DNA of 64,000 nt from Taxillus chinensis (GCA_023512835.1 CM042090.1:58019865-58083864), one strand, 5' to 3'. Shown: positions 36,161 to 48,072, counted from the stretch's first letter. Translations and numbers: made by a program. The notes: generated by a model not told the origin, from the sequence alone.

Positions 36161-37586
36161 TGATGGTCCCTTGGAGCCTAGAGGGGGTGAATAGGCTCTT
36201 ATCCAAACTCTTTTTATTCTCTTATGACACAAACACTTATCTAGTTAAGTGATAGAATCACTGCGAAAGATAACCAGATAGTGGAAGTATTTTGTTTTAT
36301 TATCAAAAGATAAATACAAAAAAATAGAAGCAAGACTCTTTTACACTTTATTTACAAAAGGATTCACACTCTAGCCTATATTATTTCTTGAACTCTTGTG
36401 CATACCAGAATTAATTCAAGCTCGCTCGCACACTCTCTTTAAATATACAAGTATGAATATTTATACAAAAACATTCCTAAAAGACAACCTTGGAACTTGT
36501 AGTTCCGGAATGCGTTCAGCACTAACTATTCCTCGGTAGTCTCTCTGCCTTGACTGCTGCGGTTTGTGGAGCTCAAGATCTTGGGCTTGAAGAGTATAAG
36601 TGCCTTTGTGAGTTCCCAAGTATAATTAAAGTTGTGTCCACATATCCGGGTGATCAACGTGTAAGATTCTTCAGGTTCTCAACAAGTTTGTCTTACATCG
36701 GGACACCACGAGCTAATAACCTTAAATGCGGTTAAGTTGAAGCAGCATCTTCTTGATCCGGTGTAATTTTCCTTACTCCGTAGCTAATGAAGCTTGGAAC
36801 CTTACTCCGTGTCAGTGGTTGCTTACTCCGTATCTATTTGGTACTGGAATCCTTAGTCCGTGTCAGCGCTTCCTTACTCTGTATGAATGAGAATGTCGGA
36901 GTGCTTATTCCGTATCAGCGCTTCCTTACTCCGCATGTAAGTTCCTTACTCCATATGTAAGTTCCTTACTCCATATGTAAGTTCCTTACTCCGTGCGAGT
37001 CTAAAGGATCGGATGGCTTACTCCGTACTAGCACATCCTTACTCCGCATGAGTGAGTGGTCTGGATTCCTTACTTCGCATCTAAGTTCCTTACTGCGTGT
37101 GAATAAAGACTCGGGTCCTTATTCCGCATCAGTACTTTCTTACTCCGTATGTACGAAAGACTCGGATGCCTTACTCCGTGTCTTCTTCACTTTAGTTCAT
37201 TTGAGTGAAAGACTTAGCTTTTTAGCTTCGTGTTGACTCTTTTACTCCTTGCGACTTGTAGACTAAGATTCTTACTCCGCATCAGTTTGACTTAGTCCGT
37301 TTGAGGCATTAAGAGTAGATTCCGTAATCCATAGCTTTTAAGTTCTTAGTCCGCACGAATGTTCCTTATTTCGTATGTATTGGTGACTTGGTTATTTACC
37401 AAGTGTTTGACGACACTCACTTTTGTCCGGATCAGGATTATGTATCCTGTCCATAGCTTTGCTCTCATGAGTGTATCTCCGGATTAATAACATATCTTCT
37501 GCAATGATCAAAGAAACACAAAAGATCTCAAATCAAATTACATAGGGCTTTATCAGCATTATCCAAATTTCGGGCTTGATCCAACA
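36161..37586 (-). mobile_element. 5' LTR of SIRE-type copia
   Basis: On the minus strand it starts TGTTGGATCAAGCCC (37586) and ends GGGACCATCA (36161), about 1.43 kb. A large part (36760-37390) is filled by an unusual repeated CCTTACTCCG motif. The matching 3' LTR has been deleted. Confidence 0.87.
36760..37390. repeat. Interspersed CCTTACTCCGTAT motif array
   Basis: The words TTCCTTACTCCG and TTACTCCGTAT recur around twenty times at uneven spacing, with a few short perfect tandem units near 36940-36990 (GTAAGTTCCTTACTCCATAT). On the minus strand the motif reads CGGAGTAAGGAA. It lies in the U3-R part of the copia LTR. Confidence 0.85.
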
Positions 37587-37697
37587 ATAGTCAAAATGCT
37601 CCGTTTGACGAGCACATTCCTATTTATATACTGTTAGCCCTCAATATACACTCTATCACATGAGTATCTCCCAGAACCTCAAATACTGGTCATTACA
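37587..37697 (-). mobile_element. Remnant of the 5' LTR of Tekay-like element C
   Basis: Nearly identical to 10813-10922: both contain CAAAATGCTCCGTTTGACGA and end CATTACA. It lies directly outside the SIRE LTR, showing that the copia went into this Tekay-like LTR. Confidence 0.9.
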
Positions 37698-38907
37698 GTG
37701 ACTGACCGGTGATGTGATGTCCGGCCAGGGGGACTCTCTATCGGAGGAAGATAAAAGATTGAGGGATTGTAGCCTGGTGAATAGGTTTTTCAATCTTGAG
37801 AGCCCCCCTGGATATTGGTGGTTCGATGGGTTTAAATAGGAGAAGGGTTAGGGTTATCAAGAGAGAGAGTTCGGTGATGTTTGATTCGAGGGTGGCTTGG
37901 CAAGGCTTCGCACTTTGGGTGGCTCGGGTTTGAGAGTGTGGCTCGCAAAATTCAAGCTAAGGGGATGATGAAGGCGGCTCGATGGACGGTTTCGATTCGA
38001 GTGGACTAAGTCTAAGGGGGGAGAGGGAGAGAAGAGAGAGATAGCTGGCTAGTCGGGCTATGGTCCTCCGGCTATCGCGGCAGCCATGGCGCGCCGCTGG
38101 GGAAGAAGACGCAATGGCTGGAGAGAGAAGGGGAAGAAGACGTTGGGTTTAGGTGTAAGCGATAAAGGTAAAAGAAATGCGTGGTTGTGAGTTTTTGTTT
38201 TAAATTTTTTTTTTGCTTTGTTTTTTTGTTTATTTTGATGAACCAATGGAAAGGTGACACGTGGCCAAGGGTAGGCGGGAAGGAATAAAGGAAAAGGAGA
38301 AAACTTTTTATTGCTCTATTTTGTAATTTTTAACTGATGTTTTGGGTTTTTGGGATCGGCAAAACAATCTGGTTTCCAATAAAATGTGAAAAAATAAGTT
38401 TTGGACTCGGGGCATCACTACGAGCGACCCCGTATTCTTTTTTCTTGAAAATGAGTTTATTTTGGTGCCAAGACTGTACTGCGCGCCCCTAAACCGCTTT
38501 ATTGCCGAAAAAAAATTTTTATTTTTTATTTTTTGGGAAAATAAGCTCTTTGAATATATGCAATATATACTTCAAAATTCTCATAACGATGAGTGGAGTA
38601 AAGAAATGAGTGTCGTGACCTGATTCGGAGTGTCGTTTTGAATATTAGCCACTAGTTAACCGTCATTAGCGGTCCAAATACGGTTTTGACTATAACTTCT
38701 CCGTTTGACCTCGGATTTGAGTGCAGTCGAAGGCGTCGATCCTCAAATTTACTTCTTTATCACTTGGGACTGGATTTTTGGTGTTTGAAAGCCTTTTTAA
38801 AAAAGTCATCGCAATACCCCCTCAAATCGACAGTCACGTCTCTCTATTTAATGTATAAAGTAAAAAAATGAATGTTATGTCCAACCCGGACAAAATGGGG
38901 TCCAACA
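37698..38907 (-). mobile_element. Ogre-like 5' LTR, outer part
   Basis: In reverse it starts TGTTGGACCCCATTTTGTCC, matching the start of the right-hand Ogre LTR at 40479. A TATA-like CCTATTTAAACCCATCG on the minus strand (about 37828-37845) corresponds to CCTATATAAACCC near 41523. It joins 6629-8917 across the Tekay-like insertion. Confidence 0.83.
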
Positions 38908-40205
38908 AGGTTCTAGCCTTTTACATTCCTGTCAGCTCTAGACTTTTAATTTTTAGTATCTTTGCATCGTAAGTGGTAATCCTCCATCCTCTATAACGCA
39001 TTGTAGGCAAGTAATCCTCCTGCCTCTGTGAAGTCTCTCAAGTTCAAGCCTTTTACATTCCTGTCAGCTCTAGGCTTTTAATTTTCAGTATCTTTGCATC
39101 GTAAGCGGTAATCCTCCATCCTCTATAACGCATTGTAGGCAAGTAATCCTCCTGCCTCTGTGAAGTCTCTCAAGTTCAAGCCTTTTACATTTCGTCGACT
39201 CTCAGGCTTTTAATGTCCAGTATCTTTGCATCATAGGCAGTAATCCTCCAGCCTCTGCAACGCATTGTAGGCAAGTAATCCTCCTGCCTCTGCGAAGTCT
39301 TTCAAGTTCTAGCCTTTTAGATTCCTGTTAGCTCCAGGCTTTTAATTTTCAGTATCTTTGCATCAGAGCTGGTAATCCTCCATCCTCCGCAACGCATTGT
39401 AGGCAAGTAATCCTCTTGCCTCTGTGAAGTCTCTCAGGTTCTAGCTTTTACATTTCTGTCAGCTCTAGGCTTTTAATTTCTAGTATCTTCGCATTGTAGG
39501 CGGTAATCCTCCGGCCTCTACAACGCGTTGTAGGCAAGTAATCCTCCTGCTTCTGTGAAGTCTCTCAGGTTCTAGCCTTTTACATTCCTGTTAGCTCTAG
39601 GCTTTTAATTTTCAGTATCTTTGCATCATAGGCGGTAATCCTCCACCCTCTGCAACGCATTATAGGCAAGTAATCCTCTTGCCACTGCAAAGTCTCTCAG
39701 GTTCTAGCCTTTTACATTTCTGTCAACTCTAGGCTTTTAATGTCCAGTATCTTTGCATCATAGGCGGTAATCCTACGACCTCTGCAACGCATTGTAGGCA
39801 AGTAGCCTTCCTGCCTCTGTGAAGTTTCTCAAGTTCCGGCCTTTTACGTTTACGTCGACTCTAGGCTTTTAATTTTCAGTATCCTTACATCCTAGGCGAT
39901 AATCCTCCGACCTATGCAACGCATTGTAGGCAAGTATTCCTCTTGCCTCTGCGAAGTCTCTAAGGTTCTAACCTTTTACATTCCTGCCATCTCTAGGCTT
40001 TTAATTTTCAGTATCTTTGCATCGTAGGCGGTAATCCTCTGTTTCTGCAACGTATTGTAGGCAAGTAATCCTTCTGCCTCTGCGAAGTCTTTCAGGTTCT
40101 AGCTTTTTACAATTCTATAAGCTCCAAACTTTTATTTTTAAGTATATTTGCATTGTAGGAAAGTGATCCTTTTGCTTCTACAAAGTCTATTTTCTTTCCA
40201 AGTTA
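38908..40205. repeat. 132-bp tandem array, about 10 copies (Ogre 3' UTR)
   Basis: Units begin TTCTAGCCTTTTACATTCC and hold GCTTTTAATTTTCAGTATC, a GGCGGTAATCCTCC block and a GGCAAGTAATCCTCC block. Unit starts are at 38911, 39043, 39175, 39307, 39439, 39570, 39702, 39834, 39966 and 40097, that is every 131-132 bases. The two internal GGYAAGTAATCCTCC-like blocks are themselves related. The array lies just upstream of the plus-strand Ogre 3' LTR. Such 3' UTR arrays are known in Tat-lineage elements and can seed satellite DNA. Confidence 0.95.
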
Positions 40206-40478
40206 GTTTTTTATGTTTTCAATTTGATGTCATTTCAAATCCAAATCAACCCTTTAGGTTTTCTATTCTCTATCACCTCTTGTGTCATTTGATTCCCATT
40301 CCACTAAGCTTCTAGGGTTTTATTCTAGTAAATCCCAAGTTCGAGCAAGTGCTCCAATTCTCAGCAGAGCCATCCTTTAGCAACAGGTAAGCCAGGTAAG
40401 CAGTCCAACCCGTGCAAAACAAGTTCGTCCTATCTTTGTGTACCATTTGTACAGAAACAATACCCAAAGAAGGGCAGC
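40206..40478 (+). other. Ogre 3' UTR end with likely polypurine tract
   Basis: Non-coding DNA between the tandem array and the LTR. AAAGAAGGGCAG directly before the LTR start (about 40466-40477) is the likely polypurine tract. It is short and interrupted, so this is less certain than in A or E. Confidence 0.6.
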
Positions 40479-41956
40479 TGTTGGACCCTAATTTGTTCGG
40501 GTTGGACATATTTTATCAAATTCAATTTTTCCTCCATGCCGCCTCGATTTGTGGAAATTTCGCAGAACGACGGAGTCGTGACCGTTGAGCCGCAAATGTC
40601 TAATTTCAAGAAATTATTTGAAAGGCTTCCAAATGCCAAAGAATCAGTCCTGGGCAATAGAAAATCCAATTCGAGGATCAACGCCATCGACCGCCCTCAA
40701 TTTTGAGGTCAAACGAAGATGATATGGTCAAAACAGTGTTCGGGCCACTAACAGTAGTCAAAGCAGTAATTGACTTTCCAAATGGCACTCCAGATCAGGT
40801 CACGAACCTCATATTCTCATCTTACTCATCGTTATGAGAATTTTGACGTATATATTATATATATTCGCTCCCGGGGCCTTTTTCAATAAAAATCAAAAAT
40901 AAATCATTTTTTGGTAATAAATAACATCGGTACAGGCTTGCCATAAAAATGAGATCGTTTTTAAATAAAATTAACACGGGGTCGCTTGTCATGATGTCCT
41001 GAGTCCAAAAACAATTTTTTTCGAGACGTCTTGAAATTCAGTTTGCCCTATCGATCCCAAAAACCAAAGTACACCTGTCAAAAACTCAAAAACAAAAATC
41101 ATTTTCTTTTTTCTTGTGTTTTCCCGCCTATCTCACCACGTGTCACAATCTGACTAGTTACAAAAACAAAAAAAAACAAAAACAAAATGACAAAAAAAAA
41201 CAAAAAAATAAATGAAAACTAAACAAAAAAAATCTTATCCACACATTACCCGTTCTTATCTTCTTCCTCTCTCTCTCCCACCCTCGCGCTGTCGTCTTCA
41301 CCAAGGCTGCCCAACGATCGTCGGCGCACCGGAGGACCACTGGATGGATGACCCAGCCCATCCTTCCAGCGCATCACTCACCCCTTTCTCCTCGCCAAAC
41401 CTAGCTATCCCCTAACCATGGTCATGAAGCCTCTCCCAGACCAAACCTACGCGTTGGTAACCTGAGTTCGTCATCAATTCCACTCTGCCGATCCATCCCC
41501 TGGCCATAACCCTAATCCTCTTGCCTATATAAACCCAAGCCGATCGTCCGCGAGTGGGCTCTGGATCTCGTCAACAAAAAACCATCGTTCTCTGCTGGCT
41601 CCTCTCTAAAAAACCAGACCACTAAAATCGTCACCCACGATCGCCCATTGCCAAAGCTGTTCTCCTTCTCTCTCCCGAAAAAAAACCGAGACACCCCTCT
41701 CCTCTCTGGCTTCTTATTCCCCCGAAAATCTCTTCTCCTCTCTGGCCAAAAATCCAAAAAAAAAAAAAAAAAAAAACTCACCGCCTTCCATCATCTCTTC
41801 TCCTTCCTTTCTGAAAATCTAAACCTGATCGGTTAGGTTCTTTCCCACTTCTTCCCTAAAACAAAACCACCACCTATGTTGTCACCGGCCACCCTCATTG
41901 TTTCCTCCTTCCTCTCTGGCTCAAAAAATCCTATACCCGAAGTTCCAAACCCAATC

Positions 41957-41958
<2 letters not shown>

Positions 41959-41991
<33 letters not shown>
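41959..41991. repeat. (CT)16 microsatellite
   Basis: Uninterrupted CT run downstream of the LTR TATA box. Confidence 0.97.
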
Positions 41992-41994
<3 letters not shown>

Positions 41995-44143
41995 ATTCAG
42001 CTTTTTTTCTCCCTCGCCAAAAACCTTCACCCACGATTACCAAAACCCTTTCTTTCCTCCATCGTCGAAACCAAGAAACCCCCCTAGTTCCCCTTGGCTG
42101 GTACTCCACACACTGGCATCCATGGAACACAACCCCATCCATCCTCTTACTCATCCCCTAAGCACTCTCGGCCGTCACTTCCACTAGTATGCCTACCGTC
42201 TGACGTTCGAAGTCTTCACAGGCAACTCAGAGAAAGCGATGAAGACAACCAGGAGGCATTGAGGTCACCTTGTTCGCCATTGCCATCGCTTAGTTAGAAG
42301 CCAACGAGCCAGCGCAAGGGATACCCGGTTCGTGCGCGAGAAAAGGGGCGTCACGTAGAGAAGCGGTAATTTTGGTAAACCCTTTCTTTTCATAATTCTT
42401 TGTTTCTGTGATTCTCTTGTCTAAGGTACCAATGACTTTCTTTCCCTGTTAAATTGTGTATTTGTGCGTTTGTATGAATGTGACGGATTTTAGTCATGTT
42501 ATCTGAGTCCCTGTATTTCGGGTGTTCATGAGGAGAGATGGCTAATATTTATGTTTGTTTGGACGTTATTGGTTCTGTTTGTATTGTCTAGCTAGTATTA
42601 GATCTACATAACTCTTGTTTCTTCCTTTTTTATCCTATTTCTGTATGTTTGCGTTCTCCATTGATTTCTGCTTGTGATTATTTTGATTTGTTTTCCAAGA
42701 TGGTGAACTCATATTTTCAAAAACAAAAGCAACAAACAAGAGGTGTGACTTATTAAAACGTGTGAACATGTGATCTGGGTTGTGTTTCATTCATTTCAAA
42801 ATATGTGAATCCATTGGTGGTTTCCAAAACGTGTGAGTCCTCTAGTCTAATTCTATGATTTGTAAAATGTGAGTGTGCATTGGTTAGGACATTATTTTCT
42901 GCATGAACGTGACTTGGTTGCTTAAATCTGATTTTGATTATGATTGCTACATTTCCTCTTTGTCGTTACCACTTTCTCACTGTGTTTTTTTTTGTGTGCC
43001 TTGTTTCATTTTCTCTAGGACTAAACGAGGTTTTGGTGTGGAAGCCGTTTCTCTCTTTCTGACATTTTTGTTTCCAGTTTAATTGATCTGAATGTTGTAA
43101 ATGTGATGTATATTTTATTATCAGGTCATCTCATAGTGGGCTGTAATGGGTTGTCGTGGGCTATTGGGTACATTAGTTTTGGGCTTAGGAGCACTTTCGT
43201 GACCTTGGATTATGTGACATGTAATACATATAAAAAAACAAAAACAAAAACAAAACAAAAAACAAAAACAAAAAAACGAGAGAGAAAAAAAAAGAGAAGG
43301 CTTGTTTTGTGGATGCCACAATCACACATATTACTTTTGTGTTATTTTCTTGATTTGTTTTTAACTTTTTCCTTATTTCTTTTATTTATTTATTTATTTG
43401 TCAAATAGAAAAAAGAAGAAAATAAAATAAAGTGGTTTTCCAAGCAAAAGCAAACAATAAAAAAATGTGTGTTTTCCAAACAAAGAAAAAATGTTTTCCA
43501 AACAAAAAAGATATTTTCCAAAAAAATGTGTTTTCCCAAGAAAAAAAAAGGAAAAGAAAAAAGGAAAAAAAAGAAAAAACCATTTTCTTAACTTAAAACC
43601 TTTTCTTAAAAAATTTCTCCATTACTTAGAATTTTTAACATAGGCTTTTGGAATAACTTAGATTTAATTTTGACTGTGTTGAAAACTTTTTCAACAATTA
43701 GATTTTTTTATACACTCTTCACCTTTTACCCTTAGTGTCATTAATAGCGTACATTTTAGATAAATTCAACTTTGTTTTCTTTCTTAGATTTAAGTTTTTG
43801 CTTAGAACTAATCATAGGATCTCCTTTAGAAGTTTAGGACTAAGTTGAATTTAATTTTCAATTCTAATAAAGGATGTAAAAATAAAAATTGGACAAATCA
43901 AATTGGTAGGACTCCCTTTAGACACTTAGGATAAATTGAATTTCATTTCAACTTCAACAAACAACTTAGGAAAATAAAAGAAGTAGACTTTTAGGTCATA
44001 TGTAAATTCCACATCACTTTTAGGCTAATTAACTTTAGGTCAAATAATTAAAATAAGTTAGAAACCTCCAATTCTTAAGATAGGTACTGAAAGGGCGTCA
44101 TGGGGGTGCTAGTTCTTCCTCACGTGTAACCAACTTCCGAGCT

Positions 44144-44148
44144 CATCC
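44144..44148. repeat. Target-site duplication of copia D (CATCC)
   Basis: CATCC lies before the LTR start TGAAATTCCC and again at 61042-61046 after the LTR end ATAACA. The Ogre LTR continues across it. Confidence 0.95.
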
Positions 44149-45755
44149 TGAAATTCCCAGACACGCACTGAGAGGGGGGGTGAATCAGTGTATCAATTTA
44201 ATTTTTACCCCTTTTCTTATTTACCCCTGATGATCTCTTTAGTCAACTCAATTTCTGTGTTTGTATGCCAAATAAAAAGAAACAACAAAGACAAGGCACA
44301 CAACAATTACGTGGTTCACCCTACAATGTGTAGAGCTACGTCCACGGCGTGATTAGCAATTTGCTAACCACAGAATCTCCACTATGCGATTTAGGATAGC
44401 ACACTACTACCCAAGGCTCACTGCCTCGATACAAGTTTAGGGTCTCTGCCCTTGGGTTCACTACCCAATTACAATCTTCTCACAATCAAAACAATGACTG
44501 AATCACACTGATTCCAGCCTTACAATCATAACAAATTGATTTCTCAAATTCCACAGCCTAAACAACCAAAATGCAAGTTGATTTTGATCACCAACCTGTG
44601 AGAAATCAAAATAAGAAGCTCTTGTTGTTGTAGACTAACCCTTTAACTCTAGGGTTCTTCCTTCTGACCTCTTGAATGATCAGAACACGCTCCTTGTGAC
44701 TGGATCTTGATCTTCAGTTGATTCACAATCACTTTAGCTCTCTTTTTCTCAAATATAATCAATAAAATTGCTCTGAAGCTATCTCTCCTAACACCCACAC
44801 AAGATAGGACGAAAATTATGATATCTATATCACCATATAACCCTAATCTCCTCCCATATACTCAGCAGCCAGCTCCTGATCATTGATCTCTTTCTTTGAG
44901 TTAATATCCACCCTTGGATCTAGGTTAAAGCCTCTCTCTTAACCTAATCCAGCAGCCAAATCTCCACCATTGATCTATTCTTGAATATAATATTAGCCAT
45001 TGGATCAAACTTATTTAAATGAATAAATCTTAACCATTGGATCAAGCTCACCTTAATCAACAGATCTTAGCCATACACCTGGCGAACTCTGATCTGCATG
45101 TGCTGATGTCGGTATGTTGACCATAACTTTCTCCACAGAGCTCAAATTCACTTGAAGTCAAAAGCAAAGATGTAGATCCTTAAGTCCTCTATCCACCCCT
45201 AAAATATGGTGAAATTCTGAGCTAAAAATAAACCTGCACAAATCATCCTATTTGCACACGATATCACTTTAGATGGCTATTTTGACCTAGAAGAAGGTCT
45301 CAAACTTTTTCACGTGCAGAACAAAAGTTGCTCCAAATAATGTCATAAACATGTCCTCAAAATTTCAGAGTAATCGGACAAAAATTGCCTTTGTACGTGA
45401 AATGGGCTTTTCACGTGCAGAGCCCAATTGGCTCAAAATTAGGCCATAAACATGTCCTCAAAATTTCAGAGCAATCGGACAAGAATTGCCTTTGCACGTG
45501 AAATGGGCTTTTCACGTTCAGAGCCAAATGTGCTCCAATTTCTCTAGTGAATCCCCCATAAACTGTAGATCAATAATGCCTTCTGCACGCAATATTGATT
45601 GTAGCTTCAAACTTCATTAAAATACTATTTTTGCATGTGATAATATCTGCTTCTCTGGACCTCCTCTTTCTTTCATATGGTGCAATCACAAGGTTGACAA
45701 CAATGACAACAACAATCAGCATGCCAACTCTCAACAACTCACATTGGGAATAACA
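44149..45755 (-). mobile_element. 3' LTR of copia D
   Basis: It starts TGAAATTCCCAGACACGC and ends TTGGGAATAACA on the plus strand, 1607 bases, almost the same length as the right LTR. It includes two tandem units of about 100 bases (45341-45525), each holding AAATTTCAGAGYAATCGGACA and a CACGTGAAA...TTTCACGT hairpin. Confidence 0.95.
45341..45525. repeat. Tandem CACGTG hairpin units in LTR of copia D
   Basis: Each unit has CATAAACATGTCCTCAAAAT, then TTCAGAG, then an inverted repeat of CACGTGAAA type around TGGGCT. In the left LTR one arm of the second unit is mutated (CACGTTCAG). In the right LTR (60779-60806) the arms are perfect over 11 bases. A further single CACGTGCAGA lies near 45310. 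Confidence 0.88.
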
Positions 45756-45770
45756 ATCTCCCCCTTTGGA
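45756..45770 (-). promoter_or_regulatory. Polypurine tract of copia D
   Basis: Plus-strand ATCTCCCCCTTTGGA follows the LTR, so the minus strand has a purine run next to the 3' LTR. Similar CTCCCCCT tracts recur at about 45921, 46045 and 46089. Confidence 0.88.
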
Positions 45771-46222
45771 ATTGTTGGCAACCACAGCAACCATAATGGG
45801 TTCAACTCTGCTGTAACCTGTTGAACTACACATAACATAGACTGCAATCAGAAATCCCCTTCAATATTATATTACACCTCCTGGAAAAAACAATTCCTGT
45901 GTGCAGTCATCATACACACACTCCCCCTATATATGACTTCTCATATTAATCTTGCACTCTACTTTGCTGCAGACCATCCTTCCTCTGTCAGATGATAATT
46001 AATGATAGTTCTCCTCCTGGAAACAACTCCCCTGATAGAAGGTTAACTCCCCCTGTCGAGGACATCTCTCCCTCTTTCTGGAACATCTCTCCCCCTTTGA
46101 CAACAATTCCAAAGAATTGAAATAGGGCGTCAGTACAACACGTCCTCTGCAAAGTAGATACTACTGAAAGAACTAGGGGTTCTCACAGGAACCTGGAGGG
46201 TATCTGGGGTAATCCTACTCCC
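45771..46222 (-). other. 3' UTR of copia D
   Basis: Non-coding, with repeated CTCCCCCT-type pyrimidine tracts on the plus strand. No gene is seen. Confidence 0.7.
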
Positions 46223-47151
46223 TCAATAAGAGGGATACACACCGAGGCTAGCTCGATGTTGCTCAAACAATTCTCGTGGCAGAGGCTTAGTAAATATGTC
46301 AGCTATTTGTTGCTTGCTGACTACAAAGTCCAACTGAATAATCTTCCTCTCCACTTTTTCTCTCAGAAAATGATACCTGATGTCGATGTGCTTACACCTG
46401 GAATGATGAACACTATTCTTACTCAGATTTATGGCACTTTGATTGTCACATTTTATCACAGTTGTGCCTACAACTCCCTTAATCAAGTCTCTAAGCTGTC
46501 TCGTCATCCAGATTACCTGAGTGCATGCTGAAGCTCATCTTATATATTCCGCCTCTGTAGTACTCAAGGACACACTTTCCTGTTTCTTCCTGAGCCAGGA
46601 AACACATCTCGTTGCCCAAAAAGAATGCTCCACCGGAGGTGGACTTTCTATCATCTCTGCAACCTGCCCAATCGGCATCACTTGTAAGCAACCAAAGTCA
46701 AATCTACATTTTCTGGATACCAAAGCCCATAATCACTGGTCCCCTTCACATATCTCAGAATTCGCTTCACTGCAGTCATATGTGACTCTTTTGGATTAGC
46801 TTGATATCGTGCCACAAGACAAACTGCCTGCATAATATCTGGTCTTGTGGCTGTCAAGTATAATAAACTACCGATCATGCTCCTATAGAGCTTCTGTTCC
46901 ACACTTGGACCATCTTCATCCTTAGAAATCTGATAGCCTACCTCCATAAGGGTAGAAATGGGCTTACAATCACCCATTCCAAACTTCATCAGCATGTCTC
47001 TAGTGTACTTTGCCTGTGATAAGAATATGCCATTCTTTCTCTGTTCAACTTGCAGACCCAAAAAGTATGATAGCTCTCCTATCATAGACATCTCAAATTC
47101 GCTTGCATTAATTCCGAAATCGCTTGCACATATCTTCACTGTCACTGGCAA
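46223..47151 (-). pseudogene. pol: Copia D reverse transcriptase end and RNase H, broken
   Basis: Starting just after the YVDD box, the frame reads FEMSMIGELSYFLGLQVEQR, YTRDMLMKFGM, YRSMIGSLLYLTATRPDI and ILRYVKGTSDYGLWY (47151-46678). RNase H follows in other frames: SDADWAGCRDDRKSTSGG (catalytic Asp), SLSTTEAEYI (Glu region), KCDNQSAINLSKN (Asp), HIDIRYHFLREKV and IADIFTKPLP. The frame ends at 46223. Frameshifts lie near 47150, 46690, 46560 and 46500. All catalytic motifs can still be read. Confidence 0.9.
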
Positions 47152-47969
47152 ATTATATCATCCACATATACAATGACTACTAGCTGGCCTCTATCACTCT
47201 TCCTGATATACAAGTTGCTGTCCACTGTTCCTTTCTTGAACTGAAGTCTTCCAAGATACTTATCCAGCCTTGAATACCAAGCTCGTGGTGCCTGTTTCAA
47301 GCCATACAGAGCTTTCTTCAACCTGCATACCTTGGTTTCATCATCTCCAAGTATGAAACCATCTGGCTGTTCCATATAAACTTCTTCTTCAAGATCTCCA
47401 TTCAAGAAGGCTGACTTCACATCCATCTGAAAAATCTTATATTTTAGATGTGCAGCAACTGCTAAAAACATTCGAACACTTTCTAGCCTTGCAACAGGGG
47501 CAAAAGTTTCATCAAATTCAACTCCTTCCACTTGTGAATAACCTTTACAGACTAGTCGTGCTTTATTTCGAATGATTTTGCCATCCTCATTCATTTTGTT
47601 TCTGTAGACCCATTTGCAGCCAATCACATTTTTGTTCTTGGGTCTTTCCACTAGCTCCCATGTGTTGTTTTTCTCAATTTGATCGAGCTCCTCATCCATA
47701 GCTTTGATCCAAAAAGGATCATCTTGAGCCTCTCCAACAGATGTAGGCTCAACTTGTGATATTAAAGCTGTAGCTTGAATTTGTCTTCTTGTTCTCACTG
47801 GTGCATTGGCATCACCAATGATTTGTGTTCTACCAGCCTCTACCACTTGAGAGTTCGCTGAACTCTTCTTTCTTCTAGTAGACTGTGATTCTGTAGTATC
47901 AACTTCTGTCTCCGAATCACTATCACCGCCTAAGCCCGCCACTTCCTTATCTTGATTGGTAGTAGTCAT
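47142..47969 (-). pseudogene. pol: Copia D integrase-RT linker and reverse transcriptase
   Basis: A 275-residue open stretch. An acidic, Ser-rich linker comes first (about residues 1-70), then [71 protein letters not shown] (first catalytic Asp) and [16 protein letters not shown], ending in the catalytic VIVYVDDII. One or two bases are then lost and the frame stops; the normal continuation is readable in another frame. Confidence 0.93.
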
Positions 47970-48072
47970 GGTAGACTACGCTTCTTCTCCTAGTGGATCA
48001 TCAACCTTTATTGTTGTGGTCTCTTCGAGTTCTGTATCTCCACAACCTTCACATCACAACTCTCAACCAACT

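Larger units (their letters stand above)
12341..37586 (-). mobile_element. SIRE/Maximus-like Ty1/copia element, interrupted by A
   Basis: On the minus strand the order is 5' LTR (37586-36161), PBS (36158-36147), gag (36099-35799, then 21042-19549), pol (19500-15685), a spacer and an envelope-like gene (13984-12341). This is the layout of the SIRE/Maximus lineage. The 3' LTR is absent; the element ends in a junction with Tekay-like integrase. Element A splits gag with a perfect TTGGC duplication. All genes are broken, so the copy is dead. Confidence 0.85.
8918..37697 (-). mobile_element. Tekay-like Ty3/gypsy element C, split and deleted
   Basis: The left part (8918-12340) has a 3' LTR, polypurine tract and integrase end on the minus strand. 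The right part (37587-37697) is the last 110 bases of the same LTR, nearly identical to 10813-10922, and would be the outer end of the 5' LTR. The SIRE-like copia lies between them. The gag-to-RT portion and most of the 5' LTR are missing, so a deletion must have removed them together with the 3' LTR of the copia. I could not find a convincing TSD: left flank TGGAT, right flank GTGAC. Confidence 0.65.
40479..44148 (+). mobile_element. Plus-strand Ogre-like 3' LTR, first part
   Basis: It starts TGTTGGACCCTAATTTG, contains a TATA box (GCCTATATAAACCC, about 41522-41535), a 20-base A run near 41757, (CT)16 at 41959-41991, and A-rich stretches at 43210-43300 and 43410-43580. It is cut at 44148 by copia D (TSD CATCC) and ends at 61198. 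The full length is about 3.8 kb. It is the inverted partner of the 5' LTR at 6629-8917 plus 37698-38907. Small frames inside, such as 41876-42187, are low-complexity chance frames. Confidence 0.85.

Noticed and set aside
8913..37702. TSD for Tekay-like element C (TGGAT against GTGAC)
   Set aside because: The two flanks do not match well enough; mutation or the later deletion may have removed the evidence, so I do not claim a TSD.
38908..40205. Tandem array as an independent centromeric satellite
   Set aside because: It is short (about ten units) and sits directly before an Ogre 3' LTR, so a 3' UTR array of that element is the simpler reading.
41876..42297. Ser/Pro-rich frames near the (CT)16 tract as a host protein
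   Set aside because: They lie inside the Ogre-like LTR, downstream of its TATA box, and overlap in three frames across the microsatellite.
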